A stretch of DNA of 64,000 bases from Marinoscillum pacificum (GTDB lineage: Bacteria; Bacteroidota; Bacteroidia; Cytophagales; Cyclobacteriaceae), in the NCBI RefSeq assembly GCF_024714495.1, contig NZ_JAMZMJ010000014.1, forward strand, positions 81,194-145,193, written 5' to 3'. The position numbers and the translations under genes were made by a program. The notes under the pieces were generated by a model. That model saw nothing but the letters and a program-made list of their open reading frames with translations, did no database searches and was not told where the DNA came from. Positions 1 to 9,336 of this stretch are shown one piece after another (within the stretch, counting starts at the first letter, position 1; each line of letters opens with the position of its first letter).

Positions 1-2
1 TA

Positions 3-215
3 CTTGCCATTGCAAAGGCGAGGGAGATGATCCTCGATAAATATCAGCTTTTCCCCTTTCTTTCAGAAAGAGTCTTGAATAGTAAGCTTGAAAATAGTCC
101 TTACAGAACTTATCAACTCAAAGGGAATCGAGCTCCATGGGAGGGAGGGACTCTTTCCTTATCAAGGAAAATCCAGTATCAATGGAGGAAATTAATTAAC
201 AAAAAGCCGTATTGA
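3..215 (+). CDS. C-terminal end of a truncated unassigned protein
   Basis: An open frame runs in from the left edge of the window and stops with TGA at 213-215, giving about 70 C-terminal residues that are basic near the end (motif QYQWRKLINKKPY). The true start lies outside the window. The stop codon overlaps the ATG of the next glycosyltransferase (TGATG), so the two are probably translationally coupled and this gene belongs to the polysaccharide locus. No family is recognisable from the tail, so no function is assigned. Confidence 0.6.
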   Translation, partial: LAIAKAREMILDKYQLFPFLSERVLNSKLENSPYRTYQLKGNRAPWEGGTLSLSRKIQYQWRKLINKKPY

Positions 216-1345
216 TGTACTACAAGCTCTCCATTATTTTTGGCTTTAAGAACAGAGACACAGTAAGAGTGAGAAGGTGTCTTGATTCATTACAGCAGCA
301 GTCGCTGAAAGAGTTTCATGTTTGTTTTGTGGATTATGGAAGTGAAGATAATGTCAGTGGAGAGATCCAAGCCCTTGTTCAGAGATATTCATTTTGCAAG
401 TATGTACATGTGCCCTCTCAGGGGCAATTTTGGAATCGTGGACATGCTTTGAATATTGGTGTGAGGCAAAGCAAACCATCAGAATACATTCTGACTACAG
501 ATATTGACCTGGTTTTTCCTCCTAATTTCATTGAGAATCTAATAGGTTATTTGAGGCCAGATCGTGAAGTTCACTTTTCTGCAAGGGACTTGTCACAAGG
601 GTTTGATAGATGGGGAGATTTGCATCATGGGAAACTTTATGGAGAATCACGTCCCAATACAGCATTGGGTTTAGCGCAGGCAGTGCTCCGAGAGAAGTTT
701 GAAGCGATCAATGGATTTGATGAGTTCTATTGTATTTGGGGGGTGGAAGATGAAGACCTGAGTGAAAGACTAACTCAAATTGGGGTAGAGACCAAATGGG
801 TTTATCGGGATGATTGTGTGCTTTATCACCAGTGGCATCCGACCTCCGGTAGGAGGAATTTCAACTTGCCTTCTCGCTGGCAGGAGTTTTTAGTCAAGTA
901 TAAGGAAGGGAATAAATCGAGTATTCGCAATTCCGAAGATTGGGGGACATTTAAATCGGAGAGGGCAGTTCTTTCTAAGTTGGAGACTCAAAGCGATGGT
1001 TTTGTTCTTGACGATATCCCGCTTCACTTGATTACTCTCTTCATCAAACAGAAAGTCGATGAGATGTCTGATGGAGATGTGGTAAAACTCACTTTTAAGG
1101 ACAGTTTATATCTTTCGGTTGAAAATTCTCGATTGATGAGATTCATCAAAAAGATTAATAAGTTTCTGGATAGAAAGAACTCTGGACTGATGTTGACCAA
1201 TGACCTTAATTATTATAAAAAACATCATACAGTTTATGATTATAGAGATGCGGTAGCATACTTTATCCTATACAACAGAAGGTCGCTGAGAGACTATTTT
1301 TTAGAGGTCAAGCAAGATAGCTTATTGTTTGTCATCTCAAAGTAA
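215..1345 (+). CDS. Family 2 glycosyltransferase with galactosyltransferase-like C-terminal motif
   Basis: A 376-residue GT-A fold glycosyltransferase that probably adds one sugar to the surface polysaccharide in the cytoplasm. The N-terminus has a GT2-type start (LSIIFGFKNRD), a DxD metal/nucleotide-sugar site at about residues 96-98 (TDIDL), and an acidic WGVEDEDL segment at about 176-182 typical of the GT7/chondroitin-synthase-like C-terminal module. I chose the ATG at 215, which overlaps the previous stop; a TTG at 212 is also in frame. The next gene starts 2 nt after the stop. The donor and acceptor cannot be read from sequence. Confidence 0.85.
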   Translation: MYYKLSIIFGFKNRDTVRVRRCLDSLQQQSLKEFHVCFVDYGSEDNVSGEIQALVQRYSFCKYVHVPSQGQFWNRGHALNIGVRQSKPSEYILTTDIDLVFPPNFIENLIGYLRPDREVHFSARDLSQGFDRWGDLHHGKLYGESRPNTALGLAQAVLREKFEAINGFDEFYCIWGVEDEDLSERLTQIGVETKWVYRDDCVLYHQWHPTSGRRNFNLPSRWQEFLVKYKEGNKSSIRNSEDWGTFKSERAVLSKLETQSDGFVLDDIPLHLITLFIKQKVDEMSDGDVVKLTFKDSLYLSVENSRLMRFIKKINKFLDRKNSGLMLTNDLNYYKKHHTVYDYRDAVAYFILYNRRSLRDYFLEVKQDSLLFVISK

Positions 1346-1346
1346 G

Positions 1347-2411
1347 ATGGATTTTAAGCATAAAAATATTCTGATCATTTCTCCAGAGCCTTGGCATCAT
1401 ATTCATGTGTCCAAGCATCATTATGCTTTAGAGTTGGCCAAGAATGACGCTCATGTGTTTTTCTTGAATCCTCCTACGCATGTATGGCAGTGTCAGAATA
1501 CATCTCAGGACAATCTCAAGGTTGTGGATTACTCAGGATTTTGGCCTGGTTTGTATCGTTTACCAGGGGTTTTCAGGCGGGCTAATCAAAGAGCTGTTTT
1601 AAGAAAGCTCAAGGAGTTAGTTCAGTGCCATTTTGATATTGTCTGGTCTTTTGATAATTCCGTATTCTATGATATGGAGGTCTTCGGGAGTGCCTTCAAA
1701 ATCTCCCATATAGTGGATCTAAGTCAGGATTTTCAAACTGCTAGAGCAGCTCGTTCTGCAGATTTATGTCTAGGAGTAATTCCCAAAATTGTAGATAGGT
1801 TAAGGCGCTATAATGACAATACATATTTGATCAAACATGGAGTTCATATTTATCCATGTTCGGAGCAGGTTACTTTGCCTGGAGATGGTAAGGTCAAAGC
1901 ACTGTATTTTGGAAATTTGAAGATGCCACATCTGGACTGGTCACTTTTGCGTAATGCAGCAATGACACATGCTGAGGTAGATTTTGTTCTCCTTGGATCT
2001 GGGCATGAGTCTGTCCCTGCTGATGTATCCTCATTACTCAACGTACATTTGCTATATCCTGTGCCTTCTGAAGATCTTTCCTGCTATATGAATGCTGCAG
2101 ATATATTGCTGCTTTTTTATCAGAAGGAATATTACATGAATTATGCTTCGCCTCATAAGATGATGGAATATTTGAGTTCAGGTAAGCCAATTGTCGCTTC
2201 TTATACGGCAGACTACAAGCAACATGAAGACTTAATCCAAATGGCTAGGACCCAGGAGGAATGGCTGGAGGAACTAGCAAAGACGATAGACTTACAGGAA
2301 AAAGGAGAAGAACAATCATTGGCTACTAGGAGAATAAGCCTGTGTTATTCTAATGCTTATGATCAAAAGGTGGGATACATCGGAGGATTGATTAGTTCAT
2401 TGGAAGTATGA
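1347..2411 (+). CDS. GT4-like glycosyltransferase
   Basis: A 354-residue GT-B fold glycosyltransferase. The N-terminus (ILIISPEPWHHIHVSKHHYA) resembles glycosyltransferases that start with an exposed acceptor domain, and the C-terminal half carries a donor-domain segment, SPHKMMEYLSSGKPIVAS, matching the conserved E-x-loop of GT4 enzymes. The ATG at 1347 is preferred over an in-frame TTG at 1329 that lies inside the previous gene. Its 3' end overlaps the convergent downstream gene by 20 nt. It belongs to the polysaccharide locus; the sugar specificity is unknown. Confidence 0.8.
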   Translation: MDFKHKNILIISPEPWHHIHVSKHHYALELAKNDAHVFFLNPPTHVWQCQNTSQDNLKVVDYSGFWPGLYRLPGVFRRANQRAVLRKLKELVQCHFDIVWSFDNSVFYDMEVFGSAFKISHIVDLSQDFQTARAARSADLCLGVIPKIVDRLRRYNDNTYLIKHGVHIYPCSEQVTLPGDGKVKALYFGNLKMPHLDWSLLRNAAMTHAEVDFVLLGSGHESVPADVSSLLNVHLLYPVPSEDLSCYMNAADILLLFYQKEYYMNYASPHKMMEYLSSGKPIVASYTADYKQHEDLIQMARTQEEWLEELAKTIDLQEKGEEQSLATRRISLCYSNAYDQKVGYIGGLISSLEV

Positions 2412-3678
2412 TTTTACCCATCTTTTGAGCTTGATTGGAGCGGGTAAAAGATTGTAATTCATGCAATTGACTGTCTTTCATTTGATCTATTTCTCCATTT
2501 TTCCATAATCTGTACTTGTTTTGAAGGTAGGAGACTACCATGTCAATTTTATTGACAAAGCTGATGTGCTCCATATGAATGAGTGTCTTTTCTACGATTC
2601 CTCTATCCGATGGACAAAATAGGATGGCAGTTTTAGCCGCGAGGTAGTCATAAATTTTTGCAGAAAACCACCCTGAGGAATCAGGAAATGCGGGATGCCA
2701 AATAAGCGTTTGAGATTGACAAAACTTAATAACTCCAAGTTGATCAGTCTTCGGTAGAAACTGAATATTATTTTCTGGTACGTATGATTTTATTTCATCT
2801 ATTAGGTTAGGACGATAGGTCTTGTTTAGTCCTAGAAACTCAAGCTTCACGTTTTCTCTTTCTGAAGAAGGTAGACTCTTCAAAAAATGCTTGAAGCCAG
2901 TCAAGAAAGTACCTAGATCCTGATTGGGATAGAAGGTGCCTATGCATCCAACGGAAAAATACTCTGATTTTGAAGATGAGATGGTTAGTAATTTGTCATC
3001 AAACCCATTGGGGATGATATGTCCTTTTTTTGAAGTTAGTGTCTCTAAAATGGAAAGCCATTCAGGGCTGGTAATGGAAAATGAAGCTGATGATTTGATC
3101 CATCTTTTCCAATAGTATTTGATGAATTTGTCCTGAAATTTCTGTGAGTTTCCTACTGTCACAGAATGGGTAAAAACATGCTTGGCCCATAAGTCTCTAA
3201 AATCAAGAATATACGGAAGGTTGAATTTTTTGTAGACGAAGTGAGCTAGCTTAAGACAGTGATGGGGGCTATAAATGCCTATTACAGCATCAAACTGCTC
3301 TGATTTGAGGTAATTATTAAGGGCTTTTTTGAGATTAATATAAGAATTGAGCTCTGCTGGAGAAACATTTAAATTTCCTATCATCCAGTGAAATGTAATG
3401 ACAAGCTTGTCGAGTAAGGGAATGTTGAGTAGGAAAGAGAGTATTTTAGCTTTTGTCTTAAATGGGATAGGCACTAGAATTTCATCATGGGTATCATAAA
3501 TGCCTTTTTGTATAGATACATTCTCCTCTACCAGATGTCCGTTGGAGGTGCGCATGGGAGTAAATATGGTCGGCCTGATCCCAAACTGCTGTAGATAGTC
3601 AGCATAGGCTTTGGTTCTTTTGCTGGCTACAACATTGAGCGGTGGAAAATGATAGGCGATAATTAAAACTCGTTTCAT
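2392..3678 (-). CDS. GT4-like glycosyltransferase on the opposite strand
   Basis: A 428-residue GT-B type protein. It opens with RVLIIAYHFPPLNVVASKR, the usual N-terminal strand-loop of GT4 enzymes of cell-surface glycan synthesis, and has a donor-domain segment SAKIYDYLAAKTAILFCP near residue 350. It is the only clearly minus-strand gene of the polysaccharide locus and overlaps the end of its convergent neighbour by 20 nt. The reversed orientation suggests separate expression. Substrate unknown. Confidence 0.8.
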   Translation of the reverse strand: MKRVLIIAYHFPPLNVVASKRTKAYADYLQQFGIRPTIFTPMRTSNGHLVEENVSIQKGIYDTHDEILVPIPFKTKAKILSFLLNIPLLDKLVITFHWMIGNLNVSPAELNSYINLKKALNNYLKSEQFDAVIGIYSPHHCLKLAHFVYKKFNLPYILDFRDLWAKHVFTHSVTVGNSQKFQDKFIKYYWKRWIKSSASFSITSPEWLSILETLTSKKGHIIPNGFDDKLLTISSSKSEYFSVGCIGTFYPNQDLGTFLTGFKHFLKSLPSSERENVKLEFLGLNKTYRPNLIDEIKSYVPENNIQFLPKTDQLGVIKFCQSQTLIWHPAFPDSSGWFSAKIYDYLAAKTAILFCPSDRGIVEKTLIHMEHISFVNKIDMVVSYLQNKYRLWKNGEIDQMKDSQLHELQSFTRSNQAQKMGKIILPMN

Positions 3679-3926
3679 ATCAATCTAGCAGGAATGGGAA
3701 GAGAGATGGTTTAGGGATTCATTCCATACAATATTCCTACTTTTGCCAAAGGTAGTTGGTTTTGAAAATTGAATTGTCTCATAGACTAAAGAAGGAAGTA
3801 TGGGTGTCCACGCATGTTGCCTTAAGTCAATGCAAACATTTTTGGTAGCAATCACACTGCAGAGCATTACACACTAAGTAGGTTGCTTTACAAATGCGTT
3901 CTAAAATATTTTAACTGAAAAATACT

Positions 3927-4754
3927 GTGAAAAATCCATTGGTTTCTATCATCATGCCGGTTTATAACTCGGAAAGGTATGTTGGTGAGGCAATTCGGTC
4001 CGTGATTGATCAGAAATATGAGAATTGGGAGCTTCTGATCGTCAATGATGGGAGTACTGATGATTCTGAGGGAGTGATTTTATCATATGAAGATAATAGA
4101 ATTCAATATTTTTCTAAGGAAAACGGAGGCGTGAGTTCTGCTCGCAATCTCGCTTTGGGTGTTTGTAAGGGAGCCTTTATGATATTTTTTGATGCTGATG
4201 ATATCATGCCTGAAGAAGCGGTGAGCGCCCGGATGGCTATTTTTGATCAGGATGATACGCTTGACTTTGTAGATGGCAAAGTTAAGTATGTCTCTAACGA
4301 GTTGGAGGTGCTGGATCATGAGTATATACCGGATTTTCAGGGCAATCCTTTGTCTTTATTATTCAGGCTGGATAGAAGGTGTCTGTTTGGGAATACCTGG
4401 ATGGTGAGAAGGCGGGCAGGAATTACATACAGGTTTAATGAAAGTCTGACTCATGCGGAAGATTTGTTTTTTTACTTATCAATATGCAATCAGTGCGAGA
4501 CCAAATATACTTTCACAAATCATGAAGTGCTCAGGTACCGGCAGCATCCTACATCTGCTATGAAAAATCTGAAAGGATTAGAAAACGGATACTACAAGCT
4601 CCTGCAGACCATACAATCCGATATTTCACATACCAGAGGCCAATTTCATCATTTGAAGCTAAGGGTGATCCGGATCATGTTTTTATCTCATCTGATTGAT
4701 GGAAAAGACCTTTCATCGGCTTTTCGAGTAGTGTTTAAGTTTTCATGGATATGA
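3927..4754 (+). CDS. Family 2 glycosyltransferase
   Basis: A 275-residue GT2 enzyme with the textbook N-terminus PLVSIIMPVYNSERY, the NDGSTDDS nucleotide-binding turn, and the metal-binding FDADD at about residue 89-93. The conserved N-terminal strand forces a GTG start at 3927; the first in-frame ATG would remove the catalytic strand. Its last 10 nt overlap the next glycosyltransferase gene. It likely transfers a nucleotide-activated sugar to the growing lipid-linked chain at the inner face of the cytoplasmic membrane. Confidence 0.9.
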   Translation: MKNPLVSIIMPVYNSERYVGEAIRSVIDQKYENWELLIVNDGSTDDSEGVILSYEDNRIQYFSKENGGVSSARNLALGVCKGAFMIFFDADDIMPEEAVSARMAIFDQDDTLDFVDGKVKYVSNELEVLDHEYIPDFQGNPLSLLFRLDRRCLFGNTWMVRRRAGITYRFNESLTHAEDLFFYLSICNQCETKYTFTNHEVLRYRQHPTSAMKNLKGLENGYYKLLQTIQSDISHTRGQFHHLKLRVIRIMFLSHLIDGKDLSSAFRVVFKFSWI

Positions 4755-5986
4755 CAAAAAAATTGAATACGCTGGTTTTTATTTATAATAGCTTCAATGA
4801 TCCATTGTTTCAGAATCTGGTGCTGAGCTATATCAAAACCCTAAGTACCAAAACACATGGAGAGTTTCATGTGGTGACCTTTGAACAACCAGTTTATGCT
4901 TTGACCAGCGAGGAAATGAAACTTGTAACAGAGGATTTGGCACTAAGTAGAATTTACTGGCATCCACTTCAGTTTCACACAGGTAAGTTTTTACTGCTCA
5001 AAAAAGCCTGGGATTTTATTCAGTCACTTTTTCATATTCTGTATTTAAGGATAAAGTATCAAACAAAAGTGATTCTGGCCTTTGCCAATGTTGCTGCTTC
5101 TATTTCCATTATTCTGAAAAAACTGTTGCGAATGAAAATGGTGGTTTACTCCTATGAACCACACAGTGAGTTTATGGCAGACTTAGGGTTTTGGAATAGA
5201 ACAGGGTTGAAGTTCAAAATTCTCAATTATCTCGAAAGTATGGCAGGTCAAGATGCCGATTATATCATGACAGGTACCCGATACATGTTGGAGGAGTTGA
5301 AGTCTAAAGGGTCTAGAGCACAGCTTTTTCGAGCTCCAACCGCAGTAGACGCCAATGATTTTCAATTTAGACCTGAGGAAAGAGCAAGTTTGAGAAGAAA
5401 GTTGGGGGTCGAAAGCAAACATGTCTTTCTATATCTTGGCAAATTTGGGGGACTTTACTATACAGATGAACTACCAGAGATGAGTGCAGCAATCAAACGG
5501 GAAATTCCCAATGCCTTCTTTCTTGTGGTGACCTCTAATGATCATGCAGAGATAGCTGAAATGTATTCAAATTTTTTGGATGCGGAAGATTATCATATAA
5601 CTGGAAACTTGACTTATGAAGAAGTAAAGGAATATATCAGTGCGGCAGACATGGGTATCAGTGGGGTTCCGCCTTCACCCTCGCAGAAGTTTAGATCACC
5701 AACAAAAGTAGCGGAGTATTTGCTATGTGGATTGCCTTACATTACTACTAGGGGAGTTTCTGAGGATGATGAGTATGCTGTTAAATACAATGTGGGAGTA
5801 GTGTTTGACTCTTTCCGCACGGAGTTGGTTAAGGATGCCTTACCACAGGTTCAAAGATTGTTTAATGAAGATCCAGTAGTTTTGAGGGAACGATGCAGGC
5901 AGACAGGTTTGGAATATCGTTCAAAAGAGCATGTAGATGGCGTTTTACTTGAAGTCTATGAGAGCATCTGGCTATGCTCAGATTAA
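4745..5986 (+). CDS. GT4-like glycosyltransferase
   Basis: A 413-residue GT-B glycosyltransferase starting at an ATG inside the end of the previous gene (10-nt overlap). A hydrophobic stretch around residues 110-130 (VILAFANVAASISIILKKLL) may lie against the membrane. The C-terminal domain carries YLGKFGGLYYTDE and the donor-site segment SPTKVAEYLLCGLPYITT. Product probably acts in the same glycan pathway as its neighbours; the donor sugar is not evident. Confidence 0.8.
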   Translation: MDMTKKLNTLVFIYNSFNDPLFQNLVLSYIKTLSTKTHGEFHVVTFEQPVYALTSEEMKLVTEDLALSRIYWHPLQFHTGKFLLLKKAWDFIQSLFHILYLRIKYQTKVILAFANVAASISIILKKLLRMKMVVYSYEPHSEFMADLGFWNRTGLKFKILNYLESMAGQDADYIMTGTRYMLEELKSKGSRAQLFRAPTAVDANDFQFRPEERASLRRKLGVESKHVFLYLGKFGGLYYTDELPEMSAAIKREIPNAFFLVVTSNDHAEIAEMYSNFLDAEDYHITGNLTYEEVKEYISAADMGISGVPPSPSQKFRSPTKVAEYLLCGLPYITTRGVSEDDEYAVKYNVGVVFDSFRTELVKDALPQVQRLFNEDPVVLRERCRQTGLEYRSKEHVDGVLLEVYESIWLCSD

Positions 5987-6164
5987 TAGTTTATTGATTT
6001 ATTCATTGCCGTTCTTTTAGTTGTAGCTTTTGATATGTCAATTATCCTTTCATTCAATCAGTTTATCGATTATTCATGTTAATGGCAATAATATATTTTA
6101 CCTTCGAGATTTAAATGAATGACATTCGCTGTTGTAAAGCGTGGTGTTGCATAAAGCAATATTA

Positions 6165-7262
6165 ATGAAGGAAAGATTTGGGATAGTCATGCAGGACCTT
6201 CCTGGTTCAACAGAAACTTTTATAAAAGCGCATATAAGTGAGTTGCAACCGAGATTTGTCTATTACGGAGCTCCAATCCCGCAATTTGTGAATGACGATA
6301 AATTACAGCCACTATTCATGCGAGCACTTAGAAAAGTGGCGGCGGTTCTTAAGAATGAAACTTATTGGCATGATGAAGTTGCTTTTGAAAAACACTTGAA
6401 AAAGCAATCTATTGAAGTTCTGCTGGCAGAATATGGTGTTGTTGGTGCTTATATTTATAAAACTTGTCAGAAGTTGGGTATTAAGCTGGTTATTCATTTT
6501 CATGGATACGATGCTTCTATGTATTCTGTAATTCTGAGGCTTGGCAATCGATACCGTCAGATGTTTGAAGTAGCTACTAGGGTTGTTGCTGTATCTGAGG
6601 AAATGAAAAATGACTTAATTATTCTTGGTTGCGACCCTCAGAAAATTGATGTAAACCCCTATGGACCAAATGAGGAGTTCACCAATGTGATTCCCAATTA
6701 TCAGTCAAATAATATAGTAAGTGTGGGTCGTTTTACGGAAAAGAAAGCTCCAGATGTAATGATTAAGGCTTTTGCAAGAGTCCTTAAAGCATTTCCTGAA
6801 GCTCGGTTGAGAATGATTGGAGACGGTGAGTTGAAGAAGAGTTGTGAAGATCTGGTTGTCGAGTTAGGCCTTGCTGATCAGATTGAGTTTCTTGGACTAT
6901 TATCAAAGGATCATATTTGCAAAGTCTTTGAGGATTCTAGCATTTTCGTTCAGCACTCCGTTCAGGCAAGTAGCGGTGATAAGGAAGGATCTCCCGTAGC
7001 TATTATGGAGGCAGCCGCAGCAGGTCTTCCTATTGTCTCAACCAGACATGCAGGCATAAGAGAAACAGTAATTGAAGAAGAAACAGGATATTTGTGCAAT
7101 GAGCATGATGTGCAATCGTTTAGTGACAACCTGAAAAAATTGCTTGAATCTAAGAACAGAAGAGAGCAAATGGGAAATGCAGGAAGGGTGCACATTAAAA
7201 CTAATTTTTCCAGGCAGAAGCATATAGGCTTTCTTAATAATATAGTCAGTAACGCAACTTAA
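6165..7262 (+). CDS. GT4 glycosyltransferase
   Basis: A 365-residue GT4 enzyme. The acceptor domain contains LVIHFHGYDAS near residues 113-124, and the donor domain shows SVGRFTEKKAPDVMIKAF followed by EGSPVAIMEAAAAGLPIVST, the EX7E catalytic signature of GT4. This resembles the colanic-acid/exopolysaccharide WcaL type. I preferred the ATG at 6165 to an upstream in-frame GTG at 6141 because homologous enzymes begin close to this point. About 180 bp without a gene precede it, so a promoter may lie there, although no clear box was seen. The exporter permease starts 4 nt downstream. Confidence 0.85.
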   Translation: MKERFGIVMQDLPGSTETFIKAHISELQPRFVYYGAPIPQFVNDDKLQPLFMRALRKVAAVLKNETYWHDEVAFEKHLKKQSIEVLLAEYGVVGAYIYKTCQKLGIKLVIHFHGYDASMYSVILRLGNRYRQMFEVATRVVAVSEEMKNDLIILGCDPQKIDVNPYGPNEEFTNVIPNYQSNNIVSVGRFTEKKAPDVMIKAFARVLKAFPEARLRMIGDGELKKSCEDLVVELGLADQIEFLGLLSKDHICKVFEDSSIFVQHSVQASSGDKEGSPVAIMEAAAAGLPIVSTRHAGIRETVIEEETGYLCNEHDVQSFSDNLKKLLESKNRREQMGNAGRVHIKTNFSRQKHIGFLNNIVSNAT

Positions 7263-7266
7263 GAAT

Positions 7267-8088
7267 ATGGATGATATTACAATTATAGAGCCCAAGAAAG
7301 GATGGCAGCTGGTAGATTGGAAAGAACTATTCCATTATCGTGATTTGCTTTACTTCTTGACTATTCGGTCAATCAAGGCCAAATATGCTCAGTCTGTGCT
7401 AGGAGTAGGTTGGGCTATATTGCAACCGCTCATTCAAACCGTAATATTCACTGTTATATTTGGAAATTTGGCTCAGCTCAGCTCTGATGGAATTCCTTAT
7501 ATTTTATTTAGTTATGTAGCGATGGTTCCATGGAATTATTTTTCAAATATTCTTTCCGGAAGTGCCGGAAGTTTGGTTACCAATAAGAACTTGTTATCAA
7601 AAGTATATTTCCCAAGAATCGTACTTCCATTATCAACTGTTTTCTCTGCATTAATTGATTTTGGTATAGCTTTTTTGGTGCTCATTGGTTTCTTTGTTTA
7701 TTATCAGTTTATTCCTACTTGGGAAATCGTATTTTTTCCGATTCTCTTAATGATATTGATCATGACTTCCCTAGGGACAGGTATGATTCTGTCTGCATTA
7801 GCAGTTCAATACCGGGATGTACAGTATGCAATGACTTTTATGGTGCGATTGTTAATGTATGGAGCCCCTGTTGTATATTCTGTATCCATCATTCCTGACA
7901 AATACCTTTACTGGTACGCCCTCAATCCAATGGTGGGTGTGATCGAAGGTATGCGGTCAGCTTTTCTCGGCTCCAAACCTTTGCCTTGGGATTTGATTGG
8001 AATAGGTGCATTAGTCGCACTCTTATTATTTTTATTTGGGGTCTTTTACTTCAAACGAATGGAAAAGTATTTTGCCGATATAGCCTGA
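7267..8088 (+). CDS. ABC-2 type polysaccharide export permease (Wzm-like)
   Basis: A 273-residue integral membrane protein with six predicted hydrophobic segments, as expected for the ABC2_membrane/Wzm family that moves finished O-antigen or capsule chains from the cytoplasm to the periplasm. Family-typical segments include SIKAKYAQSVLGVGWAILQP near the N-terminus and LNPMVGVIEGMRSAFLG near the C-terminus. It sits 1 nt before its ATPase partner and directly after a glycosyltransferase, which is the classical layout of an ABC-dependent polysaccharide locus. No Wzx flippase or Wzy polymerase is seen in the window. Confidence 0.92.
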   Translation: MDDITIIEPKKGWQLVDWKELFHYRDLLYFLTIRSIKAKYAQSVLGVGWAILQPLIQTVIFTVIFGNLAQLSSDGIPYILFSYVAMVPWNYFSNILSGSAGSLVTNKNLLSKVYFPRIVLPLSTVFSALIDFGIAFLVLIGFFVYYQFIPTWEIVFFPILLMILIMTSLGTGMILSALAVQYRDVQYAMTFMVRLLMYGAPVVYSVSIIPDKYLYWYALNPMVGVIEGMRSAFLGSKPLPWDLIGIGALVALLLFLFGVFYFKRMEKYFADIA

Positions 8089-8089
8089 G

Positions 8090-9331
8090 ATGATGTCAGA
8101 GACAGTTATTAAAGTAGAGAATTTGTCCAAACGGTATAGGATTGGATTGGAGGATAAGGCTGACACTTTTGCCGAGCAACTCAAGAACACCTTTTTGTAC
8201 CCTATCAAAAACATTAGGAAAATTGCTCAAATGACCCGTTTTGATAAGGAGGATGATTCAATTTTTTGGGCGCTGAGAGATATAAACTTTGAAGTAAAGA
8301 AAGGAGAAGTTCTGGGGATCGTAGGTCATAATGGGGCCGGCAAGAGTACGTTGTTGAAGATTTTAAGTAGAATAACGGAACCAACTTCCGGGAAAATAGA
8401 GATTAGGGGACGTGTATCGGCATTACTGGAAGTAGGTACAGGGTTTCACCCAGAGCTCACCGGTAGAGACAATGTCTATATGAACGGTACTATATTGGGT
8501 ATGCGTAAGAAGGAAATAGATGCTAAATTTGACGAGATAGTGGCTTTCTCGGGAGTTGAAAAACACATTGACACACCAGTAAAATTTTACTCATCGGGCA
8601 TGAGGGTGCGCCTGGCCTTTAGTGTTGCGGCACATCTAGAGCCTGAGATACTGATTATAGACGAAGTGCTCGCGGTAGGTGACGTAGAATTTCAGAATAA
8701 GTGTCTTGGTAAAATGGAAGATGTAGCTGGTCAGGGAAGAACGGTTCTTTTTGTTAGTCATAATATGGAGGCAGTTGAGCGAATGTGTGATCAATCTCTC
8801 CTTTTGGATAGTGGAAATTTGAAGGACATAGGTACAACTTATGAAATACTGCAGAAGTACGAAAATGTTAGAAGGCAGAATTTTAAATTAAAGCATGAGT
8901 GGATCGAAGATGAAGGACTCTTCGAACTCGAAGGAATTACATTGGTATCTATAGAATTAATTAATGATAATCATGGAATACCACGTTGTATTAGAGTTAG
9001 GATGAAATACTTGAGAGAAGTAGGTGTGGTTCCTATGATTCAACTTTTCAATTCCAAACGGATTAAAATTATGTCTTCTGTTTGTTCTGTGCGACATGAA
9101 AATCATAATGATATTGTAGAATACGACTTGGAACTACCATTAGAGAGCCTAATAGATGGACGTTATTTTATTAATCTTTCATTGGTTCGAAATGGTAATC
9201 AACGAGTTTTGAGGTTTAGTGAACTGCTGAATTTTGAGATCTACCGACCGTTGAAACGAATGGATTATATGGAGAAAAACCTCCCTATAGTTAAGCTTAG
9301 AGATGACTGGAGTATAAATACGAATTTGTAA
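8090..9331 (+). CDS. ABC transporter ATP-binding protein for polysaccharide export (Wzt-like)
   Basis: The 413-residue ATPase partner of the upstream permease. It has Walker A GHNGAGKST (79-87), the relaxed signature YSSGM (about 167-171) typical of this subfamily, Walker B ILIIDE (about 187-192) and switch histidine H224. After residue about 265 it carries a roughly 150-residue C-terminal extension. In Wzt proteins such an extension recognises the modified non-reducing end of the glycan, so the sulfotransferases or other tailoring enzymes just downstream could make the export tag; that link is inference. Confidence 0.92.
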   Translation: MMSETVIKVENLSKRYRIGLEDKADTFAEQLKNTFLYPIKNIRKIAQMTRFDKEDDSIFWALRDINFEVKKGEVLGIVGHNGAGKSTLLKILSRITEPTSGKIEIRGRVSALLEVGTGFHPELTGRDNVYMNGTILGMRKKEIDAKFDEIVAFSGVEKHIDTPVKFYSSGMRVRLAFSVAAHLEPEILIIDEVLAVGDVEFQNKCLGKMEDVAGQGRTVLFVSHNMEAVERMCDQSLLLDSGNLKDIGTTYEILQKYENVRRQNFKLKHEWIEDEGLFELEGITLVSIELINDNHGIPRCIRVRMKYLREVGVVPMIQLFNSKRIKIMSSVCSVRHENHNDIVEYDLELPLESLIDGRYFINLSLVRNGNQRVLRFSELLNFEIYRPLKRMDYMEKNLPIVKLRDDWSINTNL

Positions 9332-9336
9332 TAAAA

